Below are positions 1-7,307 of a stretch of 9,864 nucleotides of DNA, piece after piece (positions within the stretch are counted from its first letter, which is position 1; every line of letters begins with the position of its first letter). Source of the stretch: an uncultured Paracoccaceae bacterium (lineage in GTDB: Bacteria; Pseudomonadota; Alphaproteobacteria; Rhodobacterales; Rhodobacteraceae); the NCBI GenBank assembly GCA_938038825.1, contig CALHST010000283.1, positions 1-9,864 on the forward strand, in the 5' to 3' direction. The notes under the pieces are model-generated. The model saw nothing but the letters and a program-made list of their open reading frames with translations. It made no database searches and had not been told where the DNA came from. Both the position numbers and the translations under genes were made by a program.

Positions 1-939
1 GGCTTGGCACATCCGGGGTTGTTTGGATTGTTAATCGTGATGGCTTTGGCAATCGGGATCGCAGAAGTCTTTCGGGACAATGCCGCACAAACGATGTTGC
101 CGTCTATCGTACCAAAAGACCAACTGGAACGCGCAAATGGCCGATTGTGGAGCGTCGAGCTGGTCGGAAACTCTTTGCTTGGCCCGGCAATCGGTGCATT
201 TTTGATTGCTGCGTTTCTGCCATTGCCGTTTTTACTGAATGCCGCTGCATTTGCAGTGTCGATTGTGATGATGATGGGCGTGCAGGGAGCCTTTAAACCC
301 GCCATTACGACGACTCGCAATTGGCGACGAGAACTGTCCGAAGGTTGGCATTTCTTACGTGACGCTCCGGTTTTGCGCTTGCTTGCGGTGGCGACTGGGG
401 CATGGAATTTGCTTCACCAGATGATTGTGATTGCCCTTGTTTTGCATGTGCAGGACAATCTTGGATTGGGCGCACAGGCTTACGGACTGATCCTTGCAGC
501 AGGGGCGATAGGCGGCATCTTGGGCGGTTTTGTCGGGGAGCGTGTCGTCGGAGTTTTGGGCAGGGCGCGATCTGCGCAATGGATGACGTTGATTTCCACA
601 CTGTCATTTGGCTGCGTCCCATTTGCCCCAAATGCTGTTGCGTTGGGGCTTGTGTTTGTGGTGAGCGAATTTGCGGGCGTTGTGTGGAACACAGTCAGTG
701 TGAGCTATCGCCAGCGCATGATTCCAGATGCCTTATTAGGGCGTGTGAACAGCCTGTATCGGCTGCTGGCTTGGGGCATGATGCCGATTGGGTTGGTTTT
801 ATCAGGTGTCATCGTGCGTGTCGCGGATGGGCCTTTCCCGCGCGATGTCGCACTGGTTGCCCCATTCGCAGTCGCAGGCATATTGGGGCTGATACTTACA
901 GCACTCATCTGGCGGCCGCTTGGCCGCGCGTTTGATTAG
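1..939 (+). CDS. MFS transporter, MFS_3/EntS-like exporter, 5' end missing
   Basis: The reading frame is open at the left edge and ends at TAG 937-939, so this is the C-terminal part (about 312 residues) of a major facilitator permease; a full family member has about 400-420. Counting from the codon at position 4, hydrophobic segments lie near residues 6-23, 53-91 (two), 123-149, 159-178, 190-231 (two), 252-272 and 283-304. That is about nine helices, which I read as TM4-TM12. The stretch after the first helix, DNAAQTMLPSIVPKDQLERA, is typical of the MFS_3 (PF05977) family that includes the enterobactin exporter EntS and many drug-efflux-like permeases. It should sit in the inner membrane and use the proton gradient; the substrate cannot be read from sequence. 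The TTG at position 4 is unlikely to be the true start, because a permease beginning there would lack three helices. It converges with glnD, with three bases between stops. Confidence 0.88.
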   Translation, partial: GLAHPGLFGLLIVMALAIGIAEVFRDNAAQTMLPSIVPKDQLERANGRLWSVELVGNSLLGPAIGAFLIAAFLPLPFLLNAAAFAVSIVMMMGVQGAFKPAITTTRNWRRELSEGWHFLRDAPVLRLLAVATGAWNLLHQMIVIALVLHVQDNLGLGAQAYGLILAAGAIGGILGGFVGERVVGVLGRARSAQWMTLISTLSFGCVPFAPNAVALGLVFVVSEFAGVVWNTVSVSYRQRMIPDALLGRVNSLYRLLAWGMMPIGLVLSGVIVRVADGPFPRDVALVAPFAVAGILGLILTALIWRPLGRAFD

Positions 940-942
940 TGC
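901..942. terminator. Compound hairpin across the convergent 3' ends of the MFS gene and glnD
   Basis: An inner all-GC stem, GCGGCC (912-917) with GGCCGC (922-927) and loop GCTT, is enclosed by an outer stem, GCACTCATC (901-909) with GATTAGTGC (934-942), which pairs at 8 of 9 positions. On the + strand the inner stem is followed by GCG then TTTGATT, a weak U-tract, so it could stop the MFS transcript. On the - strand it lies just after the glnD stop but has no U-tract. It is built from the last MFS codons because there is no intergenic room. Pairing is seen directly; terminator function is inferred. Confidence 0.4.
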
Positions 943-3714
943 TTACAACGTCGCCCGTTCGCGCCCTGCTTTGATCGCTTCCATCAAACGTTTTTCCAAC
1001 GTCTTTTGCTTTGATTCGGAATAGTATTTCAAGCCGAACATGTCTTTGACATAGAACGTATCGACCACCTGCTCGCCATAGGTCGCGATCACAGCATTGG
1101 CGATGTAAACGTTCGAACTCGCCATACAGCGGGCCAAGTCATACAACAGGCCGGGGCGGTCGCGGGTATCGACCTCGATGATGGTATAAATTTCAGAGCC
1201 GTCATTATCGAACGTGATGTGCGTTGGAACATTGAATGGCTTTTCGCGTTTTTTGACCTTGTCGCGGTCTTTAAATTCGTCCCGCGCAACGATTTCGCCC
1301 TTCAAGGTACGTTCGATCATCCGTTTCAGTCGCGGCAAGTGTGACGCTTCGTAAGGGGCGCCGTCGGCGTCTTGGATCCAGAACGCATCCGTCACAAAGC
1401 CGTCTTTGGTGGTATAGCTGCGCGCATCCACGACATTCGCACCGACCAGAGCCAATGCGCCCGCAAGCCGGGCGAAAATACCGGGATGGTCTGGCATGGC
1501 AAAGCACACACGTGTGGCGTCGCGGTCTTCATCCGGATGCAATTTAAGCCGGATTTCGTCTGCACCCAGATCTTTGAGAAGCTCTGCAAAATCCATGTGC
1601 GCGGTGATGTGGAGACCCTGCCAATAGGGTTCATAGTGGCGACTGATTTCGGCCTGAACTTCTTTGCGCGGCCATTGGGACAGCGCCTCGCGCAGGGCTT
1701 TTTTGGCTTCTGTGCCGCGATTGTCGCGTGTCAGGGCCTCCATCCCGTCTTCAAGAGCCGTGCGCGTTTGACGGTACAGGGCCCGGATCAGGACCGCTTT
1801 CCAATTGTTCCACGTATCCGGGCCAACGCCGCGGATGTCACAAACAGTAAGCACCGTCAGCAGATCAAGCCGTTCCACAGTTTTGACGGCTTTTGCAAAG
1901 CCACGAATTGTCCGGGGATCCGCAATATCGCGTTTCTGGGCCATATCGGACATCAATAGGTGATAGCGTATCAACCACTCTACCGTGTCCACTTCGGCGG
2001 GTTTCAATCCAAGCCGTGGGGCAACGGTTCGGGCGATCTTGGCACCAAGAATTGAATGATCTTCGGGGCGACCTTTGCCGATGTCATGCAACAGCATCGC
2101 CACATACAGGACTTTGCGATTGAGCCCCTGATCCAAAATACGTGAGGCAATAGGCAGGTCTTCCTCCAGCTCGCGTTTTTCGATCATGGCCAGTTGAGCG
2201 ATGCACTGAATGGTGTGCTCGTCCACTGTATAGCTGTGATACATATTGAACTGCATCATCGCCACGATCGGCTCAAACTCTGGAATAAACGCGCTGAGTA
2301 CATTCAGTTCGTTCATACGGCGCAAGGCCCGCTCCGGGTTTCCGTGTTTCAGCAACAGATCAAGAAATATGCGTCGCGCTTCGGGATCATTGCGCATGTC
2401 ATCGTCGATCAGATGCAGGTTCGATTTAACAAGCCGCATGGTGTCCGGATGCAACAACATGCCCGTGCGCAAGCCTTCTTCGAAAAACCGCAACAGATTG
2501 AGTTTATCTGCCAAAAAGGCTTGTTCATCTGTGACCGCAAGACGGCCATGTACCACTTTATAGTCGTCTTTGATGCGTGGGCGGCGTTTGAAAATCCGTT
2601 CTAGAAGCGGCGCGGCTTTCATGTGCTGCGCTTCCAGTTTGGTCAAGAAGATCCGGGTCAGATCGCCAACTTCTGTGGCGTGCAAGAAATAGTCTTGCAT
2701 GAACAATTCGACATTGCGCCGTCCAGCTTTGGACGCATACCCCATCGCGTCGGCGACTTCGACCTGCAGATCAAAAGACAGCTGTTCCGTGGCGCGACCT
2801 GCGATCAGGTGCATGTGACATCGTACAGCCCAAAGGAAATCTTCGGCAGCAACAAATGCGTCGAATTCTTCGGACGTAAAGACCTTTTTCCCAACCAGTT
2901 CGGCGGCATCACGCACGCCATGCACGTATTTCCCAATCCAAAACAAGGACTGCAAGTCGCGAAGACCACCTTTGCCTTCTTTTACATTGGGTTCGACGAC
3001 GTATCGCTGGAAGTACTTCTTGTGACGCGCATCCCGCTCTTCCAGTTTGGCTTCGACAAACTCGCGGTCTGTACCTGTGAACAGATCGCTGCGCAGACGC
3101 TTTTCAAACTGTGCGGCCAAGTCTTCATCACCTGCCAGGAACCGATGTTCCAGCATTGCTGTCCGGATCGTGAAGTCCTCTTTGCCAAGCCTTGTGCAAT
3201 CCCGGATCGTGCGCGATGAATGCCCGACCTTAAGCTTGAGATCCCACAGCAAGTAAAGCATCGTTTCAATGACGCTTTCGGCCCAAGGCGTGATTTTATA
3301 AGGCGTCAGAAAGAGCAAATCGACGTCTGAAAAAGGGGCCATTTCCCCGCGCCCGTACCCGCCAACGGCAATCACACACAATTTTTCGGCTTCTGTTTGA
3401 TTGGACGAGCGAAACTTGTATCGCGTTGCATAGTGCAACACCACGGTCAGCATTTGGTCGGTTAACCAAGTATAGGCATGTGTCGTGGCGCGGGACGCAA
3501 ATGGGTTCAGTTTAAACGCAGCCGCAATTTCGGCACGGCCCTGCTTTTGCGCCAGTCTCAAGCGATTTAATAGGTTTGCCCGCACGTCTGTGTCGGACAA
3601 ACCGTTTTTTGCATCCGCCTTAAGTGCGGCAAGGTGTTCGTCGGCGTCAAAAATTTGCGCTGCGGGGCAAATCAGCGCGTGTGCGTTTTGCGCCGCAACA
3701 TCTGTTTGTGACAT
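943..3714 (-). CDS. glnD: Bifunctional [protein-PII] uridylyltransferase / uridylyl-removing enzyme GlnD
   Basis: GlnD senses glutamine: when nitrogen is short it uridylylates PII (GlnB/GlnK), and when glutamine is high it removes UMP, so setting glutamine synthetase and NtrB/NtrC activity. The 923-residue protein has all the expected parts in order. The nucleotidyltransferase motif GGYGRGEMAPFSDVDLLFL is at 118-136, with the catalytic acidic pair in SDVD. The family motif GKGGLRDLQ is at 247-255. The HD hydrolase domain has H500, LLHDIGKG (541-548, HD at 543-544) and H553. Two C-terminal ACT domains are at about 737-780 and 843-891. No key residue looks lost, and length is normal for the family. 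The ATG at 3714 is the only usable start: the frame upstream is closed by TAA 3735-3733, which is also the stop of the lipoprotein gene. AAAGGA (3734-3729) is the likely ribosome site, with a rather long 14-nt spacer. Probably co-transcribed with the lipoprotein gene. Confidence 0.97.
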   Translation of the reverse strand: MSQTDVAAQNAHALICPAAQIFDADEHLAALKADAKNGLSDTDVRANLLNRLRLAQKQGRAEIAAAFKLNPFASRATTHAYTWLTDQMLTVVLHYATRYKFRSSNQTEAEKLCVIAVGGYGRGEMAPFSDVDLLFLTPYKITPWAESVIETMLYLLWDLKLKVGHSSRTIRDCTRLGKEDFTIRTAMLEHRFLAGDEDLAAQFEKRLRSDLFTGTDREFVEAKLEERDARHKKYFQRYVVEPNVKEGKGGLRDLQSLFWIGKYVHGVRDAAELVGKKVFTSEEFDAFVAAEDFLWAVRCHMHLIAGRATEQLSFDLQVEVADAMGYASKAGRRNVELFMQDYFLHATEVGDLTRIFLTKLEAQHMKAAPLLERIFKRRPRIKDDYKVVHGRLAVTDEQAFLADKLNLLRFFEEGLRTGMLLHPDTMRLVKSNLHLIDDDMRNDPEARRIFLDLLLKHGNPERALRRMNELNVLSAFIPEFEPIVAMMQFNMYHSYTVDEHTIQCIAQLAMIEKRELEEDLPIASRILDQGLNRKVLYVAMLLHDIGKGRPEDHSILGAKIARTVAPRLGLKPAEVDTVEWLIRYHLLMSDMAQKRDIADPRTIRGFAKAVKTVERLDLLTVLTVCDIRGVGPDTWNNWKAVLIRALYRQTRTALEDGMEALTRDNRGTEAKKALREALSQWPRKEVQAEISRHYEPYWQGLHITAHMDFAELLKDLGADEIRLKLHPDEDRDATRVCFAMPDHPGIFARLAGALALVGANVVDARSYTTKDGFVTDAFWIQDADGAPYEASHLPRLKRMIERTLKGEIVARDEFKDRDKVKKREKPFNVPTHITFDNDGSEIYTIIEVDTRDRPGLLYDLARCMASSNVYIANAVIATYGEQVVDTFYVKDMFGLKYYSESKQKTLEKRLMEAIKAGRERATL

Positions 3715-3728
3715 ATTAGGGTATTGTG

Positions 3729-3734
3729 TCCTTT
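3729..3734 (-). promoter_or_regulatory. Ribosome-binding site of glnD overlapping the upstream stop codon
   Basis: Read on the - strand, AAAGGA overlaps the TAA that ends the lipoprotein gene and lies 14 nt before the glnD ATG. It is the only purine-rich Shine-Dalgarno candidate in the 18-nt gap. The overlap suggests translational coupling of the two genes. The spacer is longer than the usual 5-10 nt, so initiation may be weak. Confidence 0.5.
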
Positions 3735-4917
3735 AGAAACCACCAAAGCTTTGCGGCGCTGGGTCCAGAATAACGGTTTGACCACCCCGGATGGTTGCCA
3801 CGGCAATGGCGCGTTGGTTGGTGCCATCACCGCGTAGGCGGAATGCACCGCTGACCCCTTGGAAGCCAGCACTTTGCGTCAGCGAGGATTTGGTCAATGC
3901 GTTGCTGCTGCCTTGGGCAATCAAAGCACCAACAGCTGCGATGCCGTCGAATGCCAGACCACCAACCGGGTGGGGCGGTTCACCATAGGTCGCTTGATAC
4001 CGGTTTGAAAACGCGGCGGCGCGGGCAGGATCAGGAAGCGCGAACCACCCGTTCTGCAGGCCCGGCAAAGCCAATGTCTGGGCCGGAACGTCCCACCGTG
4101 TCAGGCCAATAAACTGCGAGGAGTCTGAACGCACACCGGCATCTGGCAAGAGAGACGCAAACAATGGCAGTGCACCAGATGGCGTGGACGTCATGAACAC
4201 CGCATTGGCGCCCGCACTTTCAACAGCCGCTTTGACCCGTGGCACCGCTGCTGCGACCCCGTCTTGTGTCAACTGATAGTCAACATTGGCCACCACTTGT
4301 GCGCCATTCCTTGCGGCGGCTTGCTGGATTGCATTGCGCCCAAGTTGCCCGGACACATCCGTTGAATGAACAACAGCAATCCGATTGCGACCTTGGCTGG
4401 CTGCATATCCCATTAAGCGATTTGCTGTGTTATCAAAGGTGGGTCCTAAGATAAAAACATTGCCCCCTGCGATGGTCGGGTTGTTCGAAAAGGCCAGCAC
4501 ATTCACATTGTTGCCTGCAACTGCGACGCCAACGGCGTTGGCAGCTTCCGCGAATAGCGGCCCAACGATGATCTTTGCGCCTTCTGCCACCGCCTGCTGT
4601 GCGGCTGAGGCCGCAGTAGACGCGTTGCCGGCTGTTCCATAGACCCGCAGATCAATCTTTGCGCCACGCAGTTCGGACACGGCCAAGCGGGCTGCGTTTT
4701 CCAGACTTTTGGCAAGCAAATCATCAGACGGGTTGCCGCCGCCACGGGGAACCAGCAATGCAACCGGCACCGCAACATCCGGATTTATTTGTTGACCGGT
4801 ATTGCCGCCACCAACCCCAGACAGGTTAATGGGTTCACAAGCAGCAAGTGCCAGAAATGCGCATGCCGCGGCCGCGCGTGACCAAATCTTGCGGGTGGAA
4901 TTGAAAACAGCAAACAT
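3733..4917 (-). CDS. Penicillin-binding protein activator (LpoA-like) lipoprotein, periplasmic Leu/Ile/Val-binding fold
   Basis: With the start at 4917 the protein has 394 residues. Residues 1-27 form a lipoprotein signal: basic segment to R14, hydrophobic A15-A26, lipobox LAAC with the lipidated Cys at 27, so it should be anchored in the outer membrane facing the periplasm. The rest resembles type I periplasmic-binding folds of branched-chain amino-acid receptors: VALLVPRGG (52-60), IIVGPLFAEAA (116-126), VLAFSNNPTIAGGNVFILGPT (140-160) and RIAVVHSTDVSGQLGRNA (179-196). Proteins like this are annotated in Rhodobacterales as penicillin-binding protein activators, and its place divergent from rsmI matches E. 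coli lpoA. It lacks the N-terminal helical-repeat half of E. coli LpoA (about 680 residues), so activation of a PBP1A-like synthase is inferred; a solute-binding role is the alternative. A longer frame opens at 4974, but only 4917 puts a short basic region before the signal and has a well-placed AGGGAG. Confidence 0.85.
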   Translation of the reverse strand: MFAVFNSTRKIWSRAAAACAFLALAACEPINLSGVGGGNTGQQINPDVAVPVALLVPRGGGNPSDDLLAKSLENAARLAVSELRGAKIDLRVYGTAGNASTAASAAQQAVAEGAKIIVGPLFAEAANAVGVAVAGNNVNVLAFSNNPTIAGGNVFILGPTFDNTANRLMGYAASQGRNRIAVVHSTDVSGQLGRNAIQQAAARNGAQVVANVDYQLTQDGVAAAVPRVKAAVESAGANAVFMTSTPSGALPLFASLLPDAGVRSDSSQFIGLTRWDVPAQTLALPGLQNGWFALPDPARAAAFSNRYQATYGEPPHPVGGLAFDGIAAVGALIAQGSSNALTKSSLTQSAGFQGVSGAFRLRGDGTNQRAIAVATIRGGQTVILDPAPQSFGGF

Positions 4918-4926
4918 AATACGGTA

Positions 4927-4932
4927 CTCCCT
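4927..4932 (-). promoter_or_regulatory. Ribosome-binding site that fixes the lipoprotein start
   Basis: AGGGAG on the - strand ends 9 nt before the ATG at 4917. It lies immediately inside an alternative upstream ATG (4935-4933), which would leave that ATG without its own site. This favours the 394-residue product with the clean lipoprotein signal. Confidence 0.6.
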
Positions 4933-4973
4933 CATCGTGGCAGCCCTGTTCCGGGCCTTTTTCCTAAGCCGCA

Positions 4974-5001
4974 ATCATAGAGACAGCGAAAGGCGGGTCC
5001 A
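4974..5001 (-). promoter_or_regulatory. Candidate sigma-70-type promoter for the lipoprotein-glnD unit
   Basis: On the - strand TGGACC (5001-4996; 4 of 6 matches to TTGACA) is followed after 16 nt by TATGAT (4979-4974; 5 of 6 matches to TATAAT), about 57 nt before the start at 4917. It lies in the 87-bp divergent region and overlaps the ribosome site and leader of rsmI, so the two directions could interfere. Found by eye; I see no equally good promoter for rsmI on the + strand. Confidence 0.3.
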
Positions 5002-5004
5002 GCG

Positions 5005-5868
5005 TTGAATTTCATTCGGCAAAGCCTTGCACCAGGTTTATACCTTGTTGGTGTGCCAATTGGGACCGCAAGAGACATCACGCTGAGGGCGTTGGATGTT
5101 TTGGCATCAGCAGATGTTTTGGCTGCGGAAGATACCAGGTCACTCCGAAAATTGATGGAAATCCATGGGGTTCCCTTAGACAATCGTCGCATCTTGGCGC
5201 TGCATGACCACTCGGGGCAGGGGGTTCAATCACGCCTGTTAAGTGATATTTCCGAAGGAAAAAGCGTGGCTTACGCATCCGAAGCTGGAATGCCGCTGAT
5301 TGCGGATCCGGGATTCGAATTGGTGCGCGCCGCGGCTGAGGCAGATTTGCCTGTCACGTCCGCTCCGGGGCCGTCTGCCGTTCCAACGGCGTTGGCACTT
5401 GGGGGCTTGCCCACCGATGCCTTTCATTTCGCCGGCTTCTTACCTGCGTCCAAAAGCGCACGGCGCAAAGCACTGGCCACCTTAAAGGAGGTGCCCGCAA
5501 CACTCGTCCTTTTCGAATCGCCACGACGCTTAGGGGCGTGTCTCAAGGATGCCGCCGAGGTTCTTGGCGGAACTCGAAAAGCCGCCATCTGCCGGGAACT
5601 GACCAAGAAGTTTGAACAAGTTCTGCGTGGAACATTGCCCGAACTGGCTGAACGCATTTCTGCGAGCCCTGTCAAAGGCGAGATTGTTTTGTTGATCGAA
5701 CGGGGCGAAAAAGATGCGGACGTTAGCGAAATCTTCTTGGATGACGCGCTAAAAGAGGCGTTAAAAACGCTGTCACTGAAAGACGCCGTCGCCTTTGTAA
5801 CGGAACAGACAGGCTTAAAGCGACGGCATGTGTATCAACACGCATTGGACCTGCAAAAAGAAGGTTAG
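5005..5868 (+). CDS. rsmI: 16S rRNA (cytidine(1402)-2'-O)-methyltransferase RsmI
   Basis: RsmI uses S-adenosylmethionine to 2'-O-methylate C1402 in the decoding centre of 16S rRNA, in the cytoplasm. The 287-residue protein follows the tetrapyrrole-methylase fold: GLYLVGVPIGTARDIT (11-26), AEDTRS (41-46), ALHDHS (65-70), SEAGMPLIADPG (92-103), APGPSA (120-125), GFLP (144-147), ESPRR (171-175), RELTKKFE (197-204) and KGEIVLL (224-230). Length matches E. coli RsmI (about 286). Compared with E. coli, PIGN is PIGT and SDAGTPLI is SEAGMPLI; I recall such variants in Rhodobacterales homologues. The start appears to be TTG at 5005: the frame is closed by TAG 4978-4980 and no ATG or GTG lies between. 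GAAAGG at 4988-4993 sits 11 nt before it. It is the first gene of the rightward cluster and is divergent from the LpoA-like gene, as in E. coli. Confidence 0.95.
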   Translation: MNFIRQSLAPGLYLVGVPIGTARDITLRALDVLASADVLAAEDTRSLRKLMEIHGVPLDNRRILALHDHSGQGVQSRLLSDISEGKSVAYASEAGMPLIADPGFELVRAAAEADLPVTSAPGPSAVPTALALGGLPTDAFHFAGFLPASKSARRKALATLKEVPATLVLFESPRRLGACLKDAAEVLGGTRKAAICRELTKKFEQVLRGTLPELAERISASPVKGEIVLLIERGEKDADVSEIFLDDALKEALKTLSLKDAVAFVTEQTGLKRRHVYQHALDLQKEG

Positions 5869-5881
5869 TGTGTTGCGTTGC

Positions 5882-5887
5882 AAAGGA
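5882..5887 (+). promoter_or_regulatory. Ribosome-binding site that selects the yraN start
   Basis: AAAGGA lies 8 nt before the ATG at 5896. The earlier in-frame candidates, TTG 5878 and ATG 5887, either precede or overlap this element and have no better site of their own, so 5896 is preferred. Confidence 0.55.
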
Positions 5888-5895
5888 TGAATGCG

Positions 5896-6309
5896 ATGCC
5901 TTTAGGTACTGTGCCTGAAAATCCAGGTGCTGGGGTGACGCGGCACCGACAGAAGGCGGGCAAGACAGGATATCTCAAAGGCCTGTCTGCAGAAGACCAA
6001 GTTATCCGCCACTATGCGGCCTTTGGCGCAACGCTGCTGCATCAAAGGTGGCGCGGTACATCCGGGGAATTGGATCTGGTCCTGCAACATGGGGATGACA
6101 TCGTTATTGTCGAAGTCAAAGCCAGTCGCAACTTTGCGCGTGCAGCGCACCGGTTATCCGGCCATCAGATCCAACGGATTTTTCAAACCGCAGAAGAATT
6201 TCTTACGACGTGCCCGCTTGGTCAGTTGACGTCGATGCGTTTTGATGTGGCATTGGTCGATGGGGCTGGACGCATCGAAATCATTGAAAATGCACTGATG
6301 GATGTCTGA
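5896..6309 (+). CDS. YraN family (UPF0102) nuclease-fold protein
   Basis: This 137-residue protein belongs to the YraN/UPF0102 family (PF02021), small proteins with a restriction-endonuclease-like fold whose biological role is not settled. The family core is clear: a helix with AED (32-34), the strand motif RGTSGELDLVLQ (53-64) containing E58 and D60, IVIVEVKAS (69-77) with E73 and K75, and the late MRFDVALVD (114-122). The E-D-ExK arrangement is the metal-binding pattern of PD-(D/E)xK nucleases and looks intact, so a nucleic-acid-cleaving or binding activity is possible but not shown. Twenty or so basic and flexible residues precede the conserved domain. It starts 27 bp after rsmI and is followed 62 bp later by gshB, consistent with one transcript. 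In E. coli yraN also sits next to lpoA and rsmI. Confidence 0.9.
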   Translation: MPLGTVPENPGAGVTRHRQKAGKTGYLKGLSAEDQVIRHYAAFGATLLHQRWRGTSGELDLVLQHGDDIVIVEVKASRNFARAAHRLSGHQIQRIFQTAEEFLTTCPLGQLTSMRFDVALVDGAGRIEIIENALMDV

Positions 6310-6315
6310 CCCATT

Positions 6316-6331
6316 GCACCCTGACGGGTGC
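6316..6331 (+). other. Small GC hairpin in the yraN-gshB gap
   Basis: GCACCC (6316-6321) pairs perfectly with GGGTGC (6326-6331) around a TGAC loop. Only TGCTCCATTT follows, so it lacks a proper U-tract. It could be a weak terminator, a pause site or an mRNA processing/stability element lowering or separating gshB expression from rsmI-yraN. The pairing is seen; the role is inferred. Confidence 0.35.
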
Positions 6332-6371
6332 TGCTCCATTTAGGAGACAGCAACAAGTCAAGGATCTGCAC

Positions 6372-7307
6372 ATGAAAGTCGCCTTCCAAATGGACCCGAT
6401 CGGCGCGGTGGACATCAACGCGGACAGCTCGTTCCGGCTCGCGGAAGAGGCGCAGACGCGGGGGCATTCGCTGTTTTTTTACACTGCGGATCATCTTGCC
6501 TTTCAAGAAGGCCGCATCACAGCGCGCGGCCATGATTTGACCGTTCAGCGCGTGCAAGGTGATCATGCGCAACTTGGCCAGGAACGTGAAGTGGACCTGT
6601 CAGACTTTGATGTCGTTTGGCTGCGTCAGGATCCACCTTTTGATATGCATTATATCACGACGACGCATCTGCTGGATCGGATCATGCCAGATACTTTGGT
6701 TGTGAACGATCCTTTTTGGGTTCGCAATTATCCAGAAAAACTGTTGGTTCTGGAATTTCCCGACCTGACCCCGCCGACCACAATCGCGCGTGATTTGACC
6801 ACGATTAAAGCGTTCAAGGAAAAGCATGGCGATGTGATCTTGAAACCGCTCTATGGCAATGGCGGGGCGGGCGTTTTTAAACTGACCAAAGACGACAGAA
6901 ACCTGTCATCGTTGCATGAGTTGTTTACTGGATTTTCTCGGGAACCTTTGATTGTTCAGAAATTCCTGCCGGATGTGTCCAAAGGCGACAAACGCGTGAT
7001 TTTGGTGGATGGAGATCCAATTGGCGCCATCAACAGGGTACCCGCTGCGGGCGAGACACGTTCCAACATGCATGTTGGTGGGCGCCCCGAAAAAATTGGG
7101 CTAACCGATCGTGACAAAGAGATTTGCGCAAAAATCGGCCCTCTGTTGCGTGAAAAAGGGCAAGTGTTTGTTGGGATCGACGTCATTGGCGACTATTTGA
7201 CCGAAATCAACGTGACATCCCCAACGGGCATTCAAGAGCTTGAGCGGTTTGATGGCATCAACGTCGCTGCGGCGATTTGGGAAGCGATTGAAGCGAAACG
7301 TGCATGA
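6372..7307 (+). CDS. gshB: Glutathione synthetase, prokaryotic ATP-grasp type
   Basis: GshB makes glutathione from gamma-glutamylcysteine, glycine and ATP (EC 6.3.2.3), the second step of the pathway, in the cytoplasm. The 311-residue protein aligns by eye with E. coli GshB (316 residues) over its whole length. It shows MDPIGAVDINADSSF (7-21), LRQDPPFDMHYI (84-95), VNDPFWVRNYPEKL (111-124), the ATP-grasp lysine and glycine-rich loop KPLYGNGGAGVF (158-169), GDKRVILVDGDPIG (205-218), TRSNMHVGG (229-237) and the metal-binding end GIDVIGDYLTEINVTSPTG (268-286). No conserved residue seems lost. The ATG at 6372 is supported by AAGGA at 6360-6364, 7 nt upstream. It follows yraN by 62 bp and overlaps the next gene by four bases (ATGA). 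The first enzyme of the pathway, gamma-glutamylcysteine ligase, is not in this window. Confidence 0.97.
   Translation: MKVAFQMDPIGAVDINADSSFRLAEEAQTRGHSLFFYTADHLAFQEGRITARGHDLTVQRVQGDHAQLGQEREVDLSDFDVVWLRQDPPFDMHYITTTHLLDRIMPDTLVVNDPFWVRNYPEKLLVLEFPDLTPPTTIARDLTTIKAFKEKHGDVILKPLYGNGGAGVFKLTKDDRNLSSLHELFTGFSREPLIVQKFLPDVSKGDKRVILVDGDPIGAINRVPAAGETRSNMHVGGRPEKIGLTDRDKEICAKIGPLLREKGQVFVGIDVIGDYLTEINVTSPTGIQELERFDGINVAAAIWEAIEAKRA

Noticed and set aside
402..935. A 177-codon + strand open frame inside the MFS gene
   Set aside because: It lies wholly within the MFS coding frame, its protein is rich in Cys, Arg and Gly with no membrane or family pattern, and it looks like an out-of-frame shadow.
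1372..1959. A 195-codon + strand open frame antisense to glnD, with another at 2623-3219 (198 codons)
   Set aside because: Both are opposite conserved GlnD domains, lack a convincing ribosome site, and their proteins show no recognisable motifs; codon bias of glnD explains the absence of stops.
4943..4962. GCCC-6 nt-GGGC followed by C and TTTTT in the divergent lpoA-like/rsmI region, terminator- or attenuator-like
   Set aside because: Only a 4-bp stem, and it would end a transcript for which there is no gene upstream on that strand; too weak to report as a feature.
4918..4974. Starting the lipoprotein at 4974 (413 residues)
   Set aside because: It would add a 19-residue basic extension (MRLRKKARNRAATMREYRI) before the signal peptide and bypass the well-placed AGGGAG site.
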